A stretch of DNA of 64,000 bases from Chloranthus sessilifolius (taxonomy: Eukaryota > Streptophyta > Magnoliopsida > Chloranthales > Chloranthaceae): positions 123,160,831-123,224,830 of the forward strand of contig CM037585.1 in NCBI GenBank assembly GCA_021018995.1, read 5' to 3'. A program made the position numbers and the translations under genes. Each line of letters opens with the position of its first letter. Position 1 is the stretch's first letter. This document shows, in pieces, positions 11,131-22,075 of this stretch. The notes beneath the pieces are model-generated. The model was not told the origin of the DNA. It did no database searches and was given only the letters and a program-made list of their open reading frames with translations.

Positions 11131-13200
11131 GTATGTTTAGGACCTAGGCCATATGCTACACCATCTAAGCTGTCTGATTTAAAGGCCGTGACATAAACAC
11201 CTTTTATGTCAAAGATTAGCACTAACATGTTTTCTAGCATCTGATTCAACTCTGTTAACTATTTATTCAAATAATAGGGTCATAGTCGCAGAGCCACATT
11301 GTGTAATGGGGGTCCTAGGATCCCCATCGTTGAAAAAAAATACTTAAAACCTTATAAGTCTGAGTTTTTGGGCGTTACCGATCTTCGTAGGGACCCCCAA
11401 GCCGATTATCTAGCCGAAAACACAACAAATAATTTATTATTATTATTAATTATTATTTTTTTTAAATTATTTAATTTTAAAAGATAATTTTATTTGCAAT
11501 CATAATTTTTAATATAAAATCTTTAGTTGCAAACAACAAGACTCACTATTATATATTTTTGAGCACCTAATTTTTTGCAACGCACCTCTATTTTCGCTCC
11601 ATAATCTCTCATTTCCAATAGTTGCTCAACCAAAGCTTCTTCGGGTGCCGGTGAGATTATATCATGGGTACCTTGGAATCTAGCTAGGAAAGTACACCAA
11701 AAATCATTAATTTCTCTAAGTCAAAAGATGGAGATCATGTCTTGCCCCAATCTTCCCCACAAGGGATCTTGAGGCCATGAACGTACCATCAGACGACCAG
11801 TTTTCAATTCTATATGGAAACAATCCAAAAACCGTGACCCTAAAATCATGTTTGAGAGTGATGTGTGCCATGTAATTTTAGGACACTTTTTTTAGATCTA
11901 TACCATGTGGAATCGAAAATCGGCCGTCTGATAGGAAGTTCATGTCGAAGATTGGAGTGAAACACGATCTCCATCATATGATTTAGAGCAATCAATGATT
12001 TTTGGTGTTGGTGCCCAACAAGATTCCATGGACACTAATAAAGGTACCCTTATATCATAGGGTAATTGCCACTTGGCACAACTTTTCCATGGGCAATGTA
12101 CAGGTCCAACCAGGTTGAATCAGATTTCAACTCCAACTACAATCCAGCCCTTGTCCCAATCTTCAACACTGCAGATCTTAAGGTCATGATCCTACTATCA
12201 AAAGTTCCGATTTTGATCTACGAGGCATACATCACAAAAATTAACATAAATGGTAGGCACACATCAAACTTGATTCTAATTTCACTTCTGGGGATGTGTG
12301 ACACATGAAAACAATATCTGATCATATGATGGTAGTGTGATAAAACTATTACTATCAGACGATATGGACCCCCAATCAGAAAAATCCTGGCACCATCACT
12401 GCAAAGGGATAATGACTCCTGAGTCCTAACCAACATTTAAACACAAAAATGGTGTTTAACTGATCTTACACCATTAAAATTAGACCTTTTTTCTCATACC
12501 ATTGAAGTGAGTTACTATTATGCCATGTGGCGCACATCTATGATTAATTTAAAATTTTAAAGTGTCAATTTATCGTTGGAACATGTCTTAGCCCCAAGAA
12601 AAATGCCTATTAGTGGATGTGAACCATCTCATTGATGAACTTTAACATTCGCCATTAAACTGAAAACATCGGTTGATAATATAGTCAACAATGCATATGG
12701 TCTAAATCTCCCTAAAACAACATTTTTGAACATCATTTTGGTGTTTAAATGATCTATCAATTGATGATAGATGATCTATCAATTGGACTGTATGAATCAC
12801 CCACATCTTAAGCCAACGATGGTGTAAGAGCATTTAAACATCATTTTGGTGTTTAAATGATGATTAGGAGAATTGGGTCCTAAATCAAATGATAGAGAAC
12901 ATGTTTCGTAGGTGAAATAAAAACGATCTCGATCATTTTAGCAAATGGATCTTGATTCTTGAGATCATGTTTCGGATTTTTACGGGGTCTATGACAAGTG
13001 GAATAAAAAACTTACCGTTCGATAGGTGAAACATGATCTCAAGAATCAAGATCCATTATGTGGAAGATAGCGTTGAAAAAACGATCTCGATCATATGATC
13101 CAAAGAAATCAATGATTTTGAAAGGGTTGCACACATGGGCGCTTTTAGAGATTGTGTGGGCGCTAATAGAGGTACATTTTATATTATTATGTATGCAATT
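11131..13200. repeat. Mosaic of diverged repeats related to the 8.5-kb foldback
   Basis: Phrases recur in both orientations. Examples are CCAATCTTC...GATCTTGAGGCCATGA (about 11750 and, diverged, about 12156), CATGTGGAATC (about 11907) with CAAGTGGAAT (about 12993), and GATCTCGATCATATGATC (about 13083-13100). A 25-base phrase, AACATCATTTTGGTG plus GTTTAAATGAT, occurs at about 12728 and 12838. The block resumes the family seen at 8926-9443. I see several rearranged copies of long-TIR elements and no gene. Confidence 0.5.
12947..13054. repeat. Perfect 27-bp inverted repeat with 54-bp loop
   Basis: Arms at 12947-12973 and 13028-13054 are exactly complementary over 27 bases (left arm starts GGATCTTGATT and ends ATGTTTC). 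The loop includes GTCTATGACAAGTGGAATAA. The perfection stands out among the otherwise much-diverged repeats of this block. Confidence 0.9.
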
Positions 13201-13245
13201 TGTTTGTAAGATTTGCTAATGTGATGGTTCAAAAAGCGGTAAAGT

Positions 13246-13310
13246 AGAACTTATAGGAAAACCAGTTGAGAAAATTTTGATGTGCAAGTAGAACTTATAG
13301 GAAAACCGAA
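13246..13310 (+). repeat. Short direct repeat plus hAT-like terminal sequence
   Basis: AAGTAGAACTTATAGGAAAA occurs twice, at about 13243-13262 and 13285-13304. The second copy runs into CCGAACCGAATACACCCCTA, ending about 13339, which resembles a terminus often found on plant hAT-type MITEs. No partner terminus was found, so only a remnant is claimed. Confidence 0.45.
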
Positions 13311-13764
13311 ACCAACCAAACCGAACCGAATACACCCCTACTTTATACAAAAAAATTGTATAAAACACATTTTAAACAAGAAAAAAAATCGTTTCATATG
13401 ATTTTTCATATAAAACAATATTTTATACATTTCTTAAAAAAAAACATTTTCGGTAATTTTTTGATGGGGGGTCCTTTCTGTACATTTCGGATTAATTTTG
13501 ATACCTCTTGGAAAAAATTAGTGAAAGTTTCGGGGATTAAAAATATATAAAATATATATTTAATATTTAAAAAAAAAACTACTACAATATATACTAAATT
13601 ATTAACATATTTAAAATATAAAAAATTACTGAAATTTACAAAAGTTTTGCTGAAAAATACAGAAAAATACCAAATTTATTCCAAAATTTTCGTTTGACCT
13701 CCTTTTCGGCAATTTTTGTGAAATTTTGCCGAATTTCGGTGAAATTTGTCACTATGGTTGTAGG

Positions 13765-14283
13765 TAGGGCTGCAATGAGTGCCGAGCTTAGAGCTCAGTT
13801 AGCTCTGGGTTACTCTAGCTCGAGTTTCATTACACGAGCTCGAGCCGAGCTCGCTCATATTTTATTATAAAAAATTTCCTCCTAGTACTTTTTAAAACTA
13901 CTACTCAATTAAATATTCATTCTATAAAAGATTTAAATGAACGATTAAACACAACGCAACATATGAAATAAATAAACAATTGTCGGAGGTTTAGTTCTTG
14001 CCCTCTTGGTGTTGGGCTTGTTCGCAGTCGCCCGACAGCGGTGGGTGCTTACGTGTGAGAGCGAGAGAGGAGGCAGCCGTATCCCTTATGCGTGAGAAAG
14101 AAGGTGAGTGAGGTTTAGAAATCACTCAAATAAGAGAGAAGTAGGAGTTGAGTTGCACGATCCAATTGGCGGAGCCTGTATGCGTGAGACTGTGACTCTG
14201 TGAGAGAGAAGGTGAGAGAGCTTCATCAACAAGAGAGAAGAGTTGAGTTGCAGGAGGTAGCCGTAGGTAGGAGTAACAATGTG

Positions 14284-14343
<60 letters not shown>

Positions 14344-14638
14344 TTAGGGTAATTGGAGGGCAAAAGTTCCTATTTACCCTTCAAAGTAACAGTTAGATAA
14401 ACTAAAACGATTACTTTGAAGGGTAAAATAGACCTCTCAAAGTTAATTACTTATTATATATATATAAACCGAGCCATAGAGCCGAGCCGGCCTTAGCTTG
14501 AGCTCGGCTTTGTTCATTCGAGCTACAAACTGCCCAGCTCAGCTCGGCTCTCGAGCCGAGCTCTAAAGAGAAAAGCTCTTATTTTTCGGGCCGAGCCGAG
14601 CCGAGTTGTCGAGCTGCTTTGGCTCCATTGCAGCCCTA
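13765..14638. mobile_element. hAT-type non-autonomous element with perfect TIR and TSD
   Basis: An 874-bp element with identical 13-bp terminal inverted repeats (TAGGGCTGCAATG at 13765-13777, inverted at 14626-14638). It is flanked by a perfect 8-bp TSD, GTTGTAGG (13757-13764 and 14639-14646). Subterminal regions are packed with GAGCTCGAGC/GAGCCGAGC words on both sides, which could serve as transposase-binding sites as in other hAT elements. The centre contains a long (AT)n tract. There is no transposase ORF. Confidence 0.9.
14283..14338. repeat. (AT)n microsatellite
   Basis: An uninterrupted alternating AT tract of about 55 bp inside the hAT element. Confidence 0.95.
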
Positions 14639-14689
14639 GTTGTAGGAGGGAAAACTGTTAATTTTTTATAGACAAATGCCAAGTTTCCG

Positions 14690-14757
14690 TGTGCAAGTAG
14701 TGGCTGCCTTTTAGCTTTTATGGTGTGCAAGTAGTGGCTGCCTTTTTGCTTTTGTGG
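14690..14757 (+). repeat. 34-bp tandem duplication
   Basis: Units 14690-14723 and 14724-14757 begin TGTGCAAGTAGTGGCTGCCT and differ at two or three positions. They lie in unique sequence between two transposons. Confidence 0.85.
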
Positions 14758-14802
14758 GAATTAGCTAGGTGAGAAGTTGGTATTATCCAACAAATATTTT
14801 TA

Positions 14803-15817
14803 GGGTAGCTCTATTCTCACCCACCTCTTCTCTGAATGCACCTATGTTCTTGTGTACCCATGCACAAAATGCTCTTTTCTCTAAGGGCGCCCACTCAATG
14901 AAATGCATTTTTTTGCGGGATAAAAAAATGTGCACCCACCTAATTTCCCCTTTGGGGGAACCCACATCCTGAAGTACTCACCTTCTTTTTCATCTCTTTT
15001 GATAACCTGCTTCTCCGACCAACCTCTTCCCTGGCCATTGCTCGTCAGCATTATTGAAGCACCATCTTCTTCTTTTTTATTCTTTTTCTTTTTTTTCTTC
15101 CTCTGGCAACGACCTTCTTCTCCGACGACTCTTCTCCTTCTCCGACAACTTGCAACATCACCGAACTACCCATTGCCAACTACAATAAAAAACCTTACAA
15201 AACAAAAAAGCTAAACCTAAGAAACCGTAAAAAATTTTAAACCCTAAGAAAACTACCACTGAACTTGTGGTGGTGGGTACTCACTATGAGTTGTAAAAGG
15301 CTAGCAGTGAGCACCCACCACCAGCCTTTTACATCTGACGATGGGTGCCTATTGTCACGAGTTCAGGGCATTCTTTTAAAAGTTTTAGGATTCTTTTTTT
15401 AGTTTTTTCGTTGTTTTTTAGGTTTACGTTGTAAATGAGGAAGAAAGAGAAGGAAAAGAAGAAGAAGATGATGTTTCGATCATGCCGGTGTCGTGTTGTG
15501 TCATAGTTTAGAAAAAAAATGAAGAAAAATAAGGTTTGTCGGTGACGGAGACTTCGTTATTGCGAAGGTTAGAGTTGAGGAAGAGGAAGAAGAAGATGAA
15601 GAAGAACAAGAAGAAAAAGAAAGAAGGGAAAAAAAAGCAAAAAGTTGGAGATTCAATCTTGCCGGCGACAACCTTGCGGCTGTAGGGGGTTTTATGTACA
15701 TGGGCGCCCCGAAGTAAAATAGCAGGTGCCCACATTCCAAAAAATAGTTTATGTTTTTTTTCTCATGCGGGATCGTGGATGCTTTCAAAAAAGTGGTAGG
15801 CGCGAATAGAGCTACCC
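14803..15817. mobile_element. TIR element with GGGTAGCTCTATTC ends, class uncertain
   Basis: A 1015-bp element. The left end GGGTAGCTCTATTCTCACCC is matched, inverted, by the right end (GGGTAGCTCTATTCGCGCCT). Imperfect similarity extends about 40 bp inward on each side. The adjoining nine bases are ATATTTTTA on the left and AAAATTTTA on the right, matching at seven of nine, which fits a decayed 9-bp Mutator-like TSD but is low complexity. The interior has T-rich/GAA-rich tracts and a hairpin near the middle (about 15262-15340). Several open frames of 60-139 codons on both strands are compositional and not genes. Confidence 0.65.
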
Positions 15818-15883
15818 AAAATTTTAATGGATCTCTCGGATGGAATATGCTTTTGAACAAAATGCCGAATATGGTATAAAATT

Positions 15884-16032
15884 TAGGGCTGTCAACAGGC
15901 CAACCCGATACCCGACCCACCCGACCCGGAATTTTTACCGAGTAGGGTACATAAACTTGACTCGTCGGGTCAGATCAGGCATGAAGCATGGGACCTAACC
16001 ATCAAGTCAGATTCACCTGACCTGATACTATA
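15884..16032 (+). mobile_element. hAT-like remnant, left part, split by the large LTR retrotransposon
   Basis: Begins TAGGGCTGTCAACAGGCC and continues with CCGAC/CGGGT words (CCCGACCCACCCGACCCGG), typical of a widespread hAT-type MITE. The 26-kb retrotransposon inserted at 16032/16033. The sequence resumes at 42217 and reaches a GGGTTGGGTTGGGTCAGG block at about 42270, the expected inverted counterpart. The distal terminus (TGACAGCCCTA) is missing. Confidence 0.55.
16028..16032. repeat. Target-site duplication CTATA (left) of the outer retrotransposon
   Basis: CTATA immediately precedes the 5' LTR and is repeated at 42212-42216 immediately after the 3' LTR. This proves that both LTRs belong to one insertion event. 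Confidence 0.9.
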
Positions 16033-16613
16033 TGTAATATCCCGAAAGATTTAGCGTTTAACTTTAACCTCGGGATCCGTGCCCGATTAGTCATAGGGTT
16101 GACCAAGTGATGGTCAAACAATGCACTCATGGAGTGATGAACTGAAGTGGTGCGAATGTGACCTAAGTGTAGAGTATGGTGTTAAGTTACAGCCACATAC
16201 ACCTATCTCTGGTGTATGTGCTTAACACCGAAATCGAAGAAAGGATATAAGGGTTTAATAACCCTAGATCCCTTTTGTTTTGGTCATTAAAGAGAGAGTT
16301 AAGAAGAGAGAGAGAAAGAGAAGGAGATTATTTATCAAGGAGTTATGGTGGTTGGTTTGGAAGAAAGATTGAACATTTAATGCCGGATTTCAACACATGA
16401 GGAGCCGTTGAAACAAAAGCTGGAGCCCTAGCCATTCCAACCTAGATCTTGATCAATTTGAGATTGATTGAGGTAAGTTATATTAGATTTCAATACCTAG
16501 AGAATTGATGAGTTAAATTCAGTTTAGCATAGTTAATATGATGGATTAAAGACGTAGAAAAAGAAGGAAAAAGAAAGGAAATGGGTTTTGGAAGAATAGC
16601 CCGAAATTGAGAT

Positions 16614-17036
16614 TCGATTAATCGATTTTGGTCTGAAAGTTGAAAAGTCAAGGATGCCCGATTTCGATTAATCAAATTGGATTTCGACTAATAGATTTGG
16701 AAGGTCGATTAATCGATTTGGAAATCGACTAATCGACTGGGTACCTCCAATGGCTGGAGAACCAAGACCTGGGAAATCGACTAATCGAGTTGGAAAATCG
16801 ATTAATCGATTTTGGATTTCGATTAATCGATTTGGGATCGACTAATCGATTTCGGATTTTCGACCACTTGATTTGAGAATTGACCTTACTATGTTAGAGA
16901 TTTCGATTAATCGATTTAGGGTCGATTAATCGAATTTGAATCTCGATTAATCGATTTGAGTTTCGATTAATCGATTTTGGGAATTGATTAATCGATTTGG
17001 GTTTCGATTAATCGATTTTGGAAATCGATTAATCGA
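16614..17036 (+). promoter_or_regulatory. CGATTAATCG palindrome array in the 5' LTR
   Basis: About ten exact copies of the palindrome CGATTAATCG, plus variants CGACTAATCG and TGATTAATCG, spaced about 20-40 bp, mostly in the context TTTCGATTAATCGATTTTGG. The array lies about 500 bp upstream of the TATATATAAAG box at 17544, so it probably belongs to U3. The same word array occurs in the 3' LTR and again upstream of the aORF (37118-37665). A regulatory role is inferred from position only. Confidence 0.8.
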
Positions 17037-17543
17037 CTTTAACAGTTTTACTTAACTTTCCAGTTTTGCTTTGAGATTCATGGAGGGTCTAGGACCTTCT
17101 TTATTACATCTTTAATGATGTATTGCATGTGTTATGATGTATCATAGGTGGTACGTGTGAAAACAAGCACAAGGAGCCGTGTGGGACCTTGATGCTTGGA
17201 CCTTCAGAAAATTGAGGTAGGAAACACCTTGAACATGTACTTTAATTGCAAGAGCATGTATGTAGTGATATGTTTATCAGAATTGTAAATGTTTTAACTA
17301 TGAAAAGCTTTGTGAAAATGAGTGTATGTGTGATACAAAGAATGTGATAAAGGCATCTGTGTGATGCGAGTAACTAAGATCAAGTAATCTAATGAGAATG
17401 AGACATCCCCAGGGGATGAGAAAGTAATAGAGGCATCAGTGTGATGCGAGTAAGTTATGCATCCCAGGGATGTATATATGATTGAATAATTACTGTTGAG
17501 GCCTAACTGATATTTTAAGATAGCACTTTCCACGGTGAACAAC

Positions 17544-17554
17544 TATATATAAAG
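17544..17554 (+). promoter_or_regulatory. Probable LTR TATA box
   Basis: TATATATAAAG in the context AACTATATATAAAGCACATG, the best TATA match in the LTR. It is preserved in the 3' LTR at 41180-41190. The true transcription start is not determined. Confidence 0.5.
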
Positions 17555-18575
17555 CACATGCTATTTTTGTTATTTGAGGTTTGTTTAGAATACCCCACTG
17601 ACGTGGCGGGATACCCACAACTGATGCGGCAGGATATCCGTGACCGGTACGGCGGCCAATCCGTACGCGAGTGCAGAGGTCTATCCGTACATAGTAAGCA
17701 TATCCTAGGGATGTTAAGTGAGATTTAACCTCGCCGCCTAGTGAGAAAGGGGCTTGGGTAGTATTCCCAGGAAATACATATATAACAACTGTCTATTTAG
17801 GCGATGATGGTGGGTATTCCATCGGGGCTCAATGCTATATTGCTCGGGAATTACTTAAGTTGAAGATTTAAGTTTTGCTTTAGGCCTATTCAATATCATT
17901 CATGATAAATCAACAGTAAAGTAAGACATGCTAATTACCAGTAAACTTGAATGCAAATCATCAGTTTTTAAACTGTTTTCCTAGCAAATGTATAGACACA
18001 TCATGCTTAGAATATCATGGAATATATGTTCGATTTTAATTTATATGTTCATTGTGATTGTTCCCTATTTAGCAAGGATGTAGCTCACCCTTTAAACTAT
18101 ACGTCGCAGGTCTTTTGTTAGTAGCAGCTGAGGCTTCGGGAGACATTGATCTGGGTGATTTGGATTACGTGCCTGGAGACGAGTTGGAGCGTCCTCACGA
18201 GGACTTCTTCTAGGAGACTCTGCTATGTACTTTGACAGAGTAGTTTTGAGAGCTAATTGTACGGCTTGGTATGTCAAACCTTTATTTTGATAAACAATGT
18301 AATTAAATTGGATTATTCTTTTGGCGAACCATCTGGGGTGATTGGTTTATCACCGATGGTTCGGATCGGTTCTCTGTTCATGCAGTAGCATGAAAGTAGA
18401 ACTGTCTTTTGTTATGCCAGATGGGCATGTTACTTTTTTGCGTTATGCAATTATTTGCTTTATTCATTTATCATTGCTTGTTATACCAATATTCAGTGTA
18501 TAGTTTTGGGGCACGGTTTGGAGGATCGTGCTGATGGCACGGGTTTCGGGGTGCCAAAATCTGGGCTGTCACAGT

Positions 18576-18587
18576 TGGTATCAAAGC
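18576..18587 (+). other. Primer-binding site, initiator tRNA-Met
   Basis: TGGTATCAAAGC, two bases after the 5' LTR. It differs at one position from the usual tRNA-Met site TGGTATCAGAGC. Confidence 0.88.
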
Positions 18588-18676
18588 TATTTCTTTTAGA
18601 AATTCTGACAATTATTCTTTTGTTAGAGCATAGGGACTTCTGCTAATGAAAACTTTGTTTTCACGTGCAGACCGTT

Positions 18677-20094
18677 ATGTCGTCTAAAGGAAGGGGCCGA
18701 CCTAGGGGCGGCCATAGTAGAAGCTTGCGTAGTCGAGATGATTTTATCTCGGACGCTAATAGGGAGCCTATAGGACATGGAGGGGCTTCTGATAGTGGTG
18801 GCCAAGGGAGCCAAGATCAGAGAGAGAATCAAGATCGAGATCGTCAGGATTAAGATCAAAGAGAACAAGAGAGGGTTAGAGAACGAAACGACGATAGAGA
18901 GGAGCGTCAGAGGATGATGCACACCATGGAGACCATGGTGGCTGCTATGGCTCAACAGGCTGCATCCTTGGCAGCTCATACCGCTCACGAGCAGCATCAG
19001 CCACCAACACCTCCAGTGGCTCCGACACCGCCCGTGTCTTCAGCTTTTACCGAGTTCAGGAGGATGAGACCTCCTAGATTTTCATGACAGGCAAACTCTA
19101 TGGCAGCTGAGAACTGGCTGAGTGAGATGGAGAAGGTGTTCAATGTGCTCACTTGTACAGAGGACGAAGTGTCCGTTGGGCAGCCTACATGTTAGACGGG
19201 GAGGCTGGGCCTTAGTGGAAGTCCGTTTCTAGGACTAGGGCTCAGGAGACCCCAGATATGCCCTGGACTTGGGACGAGTTCGTCGAGGAATTTAACAAGC
19301 AGTATTTCCCGGAAGTGGTGAGGAACCAGATGGAAGTTCAATTTTTGAAGTTAGTACAAGGGAAGATGACTGTGAGAGAATACGGAGTGGAGTTCATGCG
19401 ACTCGTTCGCTTTACGCCCGACTACGTCATCACTGAGATGACTAAAGCAAAGAGGTTTCAACAAGGTTTGAAGCCGGATGTTAGGGGAGGAGTAGCGCCA
19501 TTCCAGTTGAGGACCTATGGAGAGGTCATGAGCAAGGCCTTGGTGGTAGAGGAAGAAAATAACAGCAAGTACCGCCAGAGAGAGCAGTAAGGAAGGTGGA
19601 GTACGGACCAGAGCAGAACGGGGAATTATGAACCGGTGAACAAAAAGTCGAGGTTCATACCAAACAATCAGAAACTACCGTTCCAAGGAGGTTATGGGAG
19701 ACCGACGCAGCAGAGCAGCCAACAGAGATTTCCATTGCTCGCGTCGGGGAGACCAATACGCTACGAGAGCCTTGCTATTACTACCGGAGCTACAGTTACA
19801 CAGGGGTTCTCGCGAGCAGCTTCTTCTACGCCACGGGAGACTTGTGCCAAGTGTGGCAAGTCTCACAGGACAGCTGACTGTAGGCAGGGAACTCGGGGCT
19901 ATTTTAGATGTGGAAAGGTGGGCCACTTGATCAAGGAGTGCCCTGAGATAAACAAAGGGAAGACGACTTCAGCACCTATTCCACGACCTATACAAGCGAG
20001 GAAGCCGATCGTCCAAGGGAGAGCCTACGCAGTCACAGCTCAAGAGGCTCAGAATATAAACGATGTCATTCAAGGTAAGCTTCCTTTTAAATAA
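18677..20094 (+). pseudogene. gag: gag of the outer retrotransposon (decayed)
   Basis: The start is the ATG in GTTATGTCGTC, about 100 bp after the PBS. The N-terminus is low-complexity R/E/D-rich. The capsid-like retrotransposon gag domain follows (AENWLSEMEKVFNV, about 19102-19143; WDEFVEEFNKQYFPE, about 19270-19314; TVREYGVEFMRLVRF, about 19369-19413). The nucleocapsid region has two knuckle-like motifs. The second reads Y-F-R-C-G-K-V-G-H-L-I-K-E-C, in which the first Cys of CCHC is Tyr. Breaks are TAA at 18851, TGA at 19085 where the family has Gly, a frameshift near 19165, TAG at about 19215 where Trp is expected, and TAA at 19588. The frame ends at the TAA at 20092-20094 if the intron is not removed. 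Confidence 0.88.
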
Positions 20095-20221
20095 AGAATT
20101 TTAATTCTTAAAAATTTTAGATAGAGAAGGTGCATCTATATTTAGAAGATATAAGAAAAACTTGCATGTGATAAATTTTGGTATGATAATAAACACTATA
20201 TATATGTGTATGTATGGTTAG
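20075..20221 (+). other. Candidate spliceosomal intron between gag and protease
   Basis: A 147-bp AT-rich segment bordered by a strong plant donor (AAG|GTAAGC) and an acceptor (GGTTAG|GT). Removing it joins CAA-G to GT-ACG and continues the gag frame exactly into the protease frame (I-Q-G-T-L-Q-I-Y). Retaining it terminates Gag 18 bases into the segment. The sequence is much richer in A/T than either flanking exon. Ogre-type retrotransposons are known to use an intron to control the Gag-Pol ratio, but their intron lies elsewhere. The alternative is a small insertion that happens to look like an intron. Confidence 0.72.
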
Positions 20222-20589
20222 GTACGTTACAAATATATAAGAAGGGAAGCGACGTGACATACGAAGCTCGAATGTTGATAGATCCGGGGTCTACCCACTC
20301 ATTTGTTACCCCTCACTTCACCAAGAGGATGAAAGTTGACCCAGAGGAGTTAGACTTCGTTTTAACCGTGGCTGTTCCTATTGGAAAATCGGTTGATACC
20401 GAAAAGGGTTGCAACTCTGTGATCGTGAGGGTCATGGATGGAGATATCTTTGAGCTACCGGCGAACCTAATTATGTTAGATATGCAAGGATTCGACGTGA
20501 TCCTTGGCATGGATTGGCTGTCGACCCACTGTACGACAGTAGATTGCAAGAATAAGGTCGTCATCTTCAAACCCAACACGAGGAGATGA
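20222..20589 (+). pseudogene. pro: Aspartic protease of the outer retrotransposon
   Basis: A retroviral-type aspartic protease that processes Gag-Pol. The catalytic region reads LIDPGSTHSFV (about 20275-20310). D-P-G in place of D-S/T-G is common in Del/Tekay elements and is not itself damage. The downstream flap and helix region DMQGFDVILGMDWLS (about 20480-20524) is typical. The frame follows gag directly after removal of the 147-bp segment. A single TGA at 20587-20589 separates it from the RT in the same frame, otherwise the reading frame is continuous to 21570. Confidence 0.88.
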
Positions 20590-21580
20590 TTTAGATTTCG
20601 AGGAGAGAGGTCGACACACATGCCACTTATCTCGACAGTCAGGGCCGAGCGCTTGATCAGAAAGGGGTGCAGTGGATACTTGGCATTCTTGAAGGAGGAT
20701 AAGGAGGAGAAGAATGTTATCTCCAAAATAGCCGTGGTGCGAGCCTTCGCTGATGTATTTTCGAAGGAGTTACCCGAATTACCTCCAGAGAGAGAAGTAG
20801 AATTCGTCATCGACTTAGCACCAGGAACGGAGCCTGTTTCTAAAGCGCCATATAGAATGACTTCTGCTGAGTTGAAGGAGCAGTTACAAGAACTAATGGA
20901 TAAGGGGTTTGTTAGACCGAGCGTGTCTCCATGGGGAGCACCGGTCTCGTTTGTAAAGAAGAAGGATGGGTCAATGCGTCTGTGCATTGACTATCGACAA
21001 TTGAACAAACTTACCATTAAGAATCGATACCCTTTGCCTAGGATAGATGACCTGTTTAATCAACTGCAAGGAGCAAGGTATTTCTCCACGATCGATCTGA
21101 GATCGGGATACCATCAGTTGAGAGTCAAGGCAGAGGATATTCAGAAGACTGCATTCAGGACTCGGTACGGACACTATGAATTTATGGTGATATCGTTTGG
21201 GTTGACAAATGCCCCGACGTCATTCATGGAACTGATGAATAGGGTGTTTAAACCACACCTAGACTCTTGTGTAGTAGTGTTTGTTGACGACATCCTGATC
21301 TATTCGAAATCCGAAGAAGAACATGAGAAGCACTTAAGAATAGCCCTACAGACTCTATGTGAACACCAGTTGTATGCCAAGCTCAGCAAATGTGAGTTTT
21401 GGTTAGAAGAAGTTAGCTTTTTGGGACATGTCATCTCAAAGCATGGTGTCACTGTAGATCCAGCAAAGATCGAAGCAGTGGTGAGTTGGGAGCAACCAAA
21501 GACCGTGACCGACATCCGTAGTTTCCTTAGATTAGCAGGTTACTATCGGTGTTTCGTTGAGGGTTTTCAAAGATATCAGG
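20590..21580 (+). pseudogene. Reverse transcriptase of the outer retrotransposon
   Basis: An almost intact RT domain: [18 protein letters not shown] (about 20777-20830), [18 protein letters not shown] (about 20956-21009), the palm motif with FVDD at 21280-21291 ([12 protein letters not shown]), and the thumb segment [17 protein letters not shown] (about 21388-21438). It copies element RNA from the tRNA-Met primer. The frame is open from 20620 to about 21570, where a frameshift within the connection region (after YYRCFVEGF) disrupts the join to RNase H. This is the best-preserved gene in the window, but it is unlinked from any intact Gag. Confidence 0.93.
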
Positions 21581-22075
21581 ACCACTCACGAGACTTACAT
21601 GAAAAGATGCAAGTTTCGAATGGAGTGAGGCATGCGAGAAGAGTTTTGAAGAACTCAAGAAGAGACTTACTTCAGCTCCAATATTAGCGATTCCTTCAGG
21701 CAGTGGAGGGTTTGCAGTGTATAGCGATGCTTCGTATACTGGTTTGGGTTGTGTGCTAAATCAACACAAAAAGGTGATAGCGTACAGATCGAGACAGTTG
21801 AAAGAGCATGAGAAGAATTACCCGACACATGACCTGGAATTAGCAGCGATCATTTTCGCGCTTAAGATATGGAGACATTATTTGTACGGTGAGATGTTTG
21901 AGATTTTCACCGACCGCAAGAGCCTCAGATATTTGTTTACACTAAAGGAACTAAATATGAGGCAGCGCAGATAGATGGAGTTTCTCAAGGATTATGACTG
22001 TTCTATATAGTACCATCCAGGCAAGGCTAATGTAGTGGCCGATGCCTTAAGTCGGAAGAGTTCAGCTTAATTGGC
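21581..22075 (+). pseudogene. RNase H of the outer retrotransposon
   Basis: Recognised by [16 protein letters not shown] (about 21717-21764), [18 protein letters not shown] (about 21819-21872) and YHPGKANVVADALSRK (about 22012-22059). The catalytic acidic residues D (YSDAS) and E (DLELAA) are present. It is shifted in frame relative to RT and interrupted by TAG codons at about 21972 and 22008. Confidence 0.9.

Larger units (their letters stand above)
16033..18573 (+). repeat. 5' LTR of the outer retrotransposon
   Basis: A 2541-bp LTR with TG...CA ends. It contains a palindrome array at 16614-17036, a TATA box at 17544-17554, repeated phrases GAGGCATCNGTGTGATGCGAG (two copies, about 17351 and 17429) and CATCCC-AGGGATG inverted words (about 17404-17470), and ends GGGCTGTCACA just before the primer-binding site. 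Confidence 0.92.

Noticed and set aside
15501-15920. 139-codon minus-strand ORF
   Set aside because: It crosses the boundary of the TIR element, is Ser/Phe-rich because of GAAGAA repeats on the other strand, and has no domain.
20275-20310. Protease D-P-G instead of D-S-G/D-T-G read as an inactivating mutation
   Set aside because: DPG-type sites are frequent in Del/Tekay protease sequences, so I do not count it as damage.
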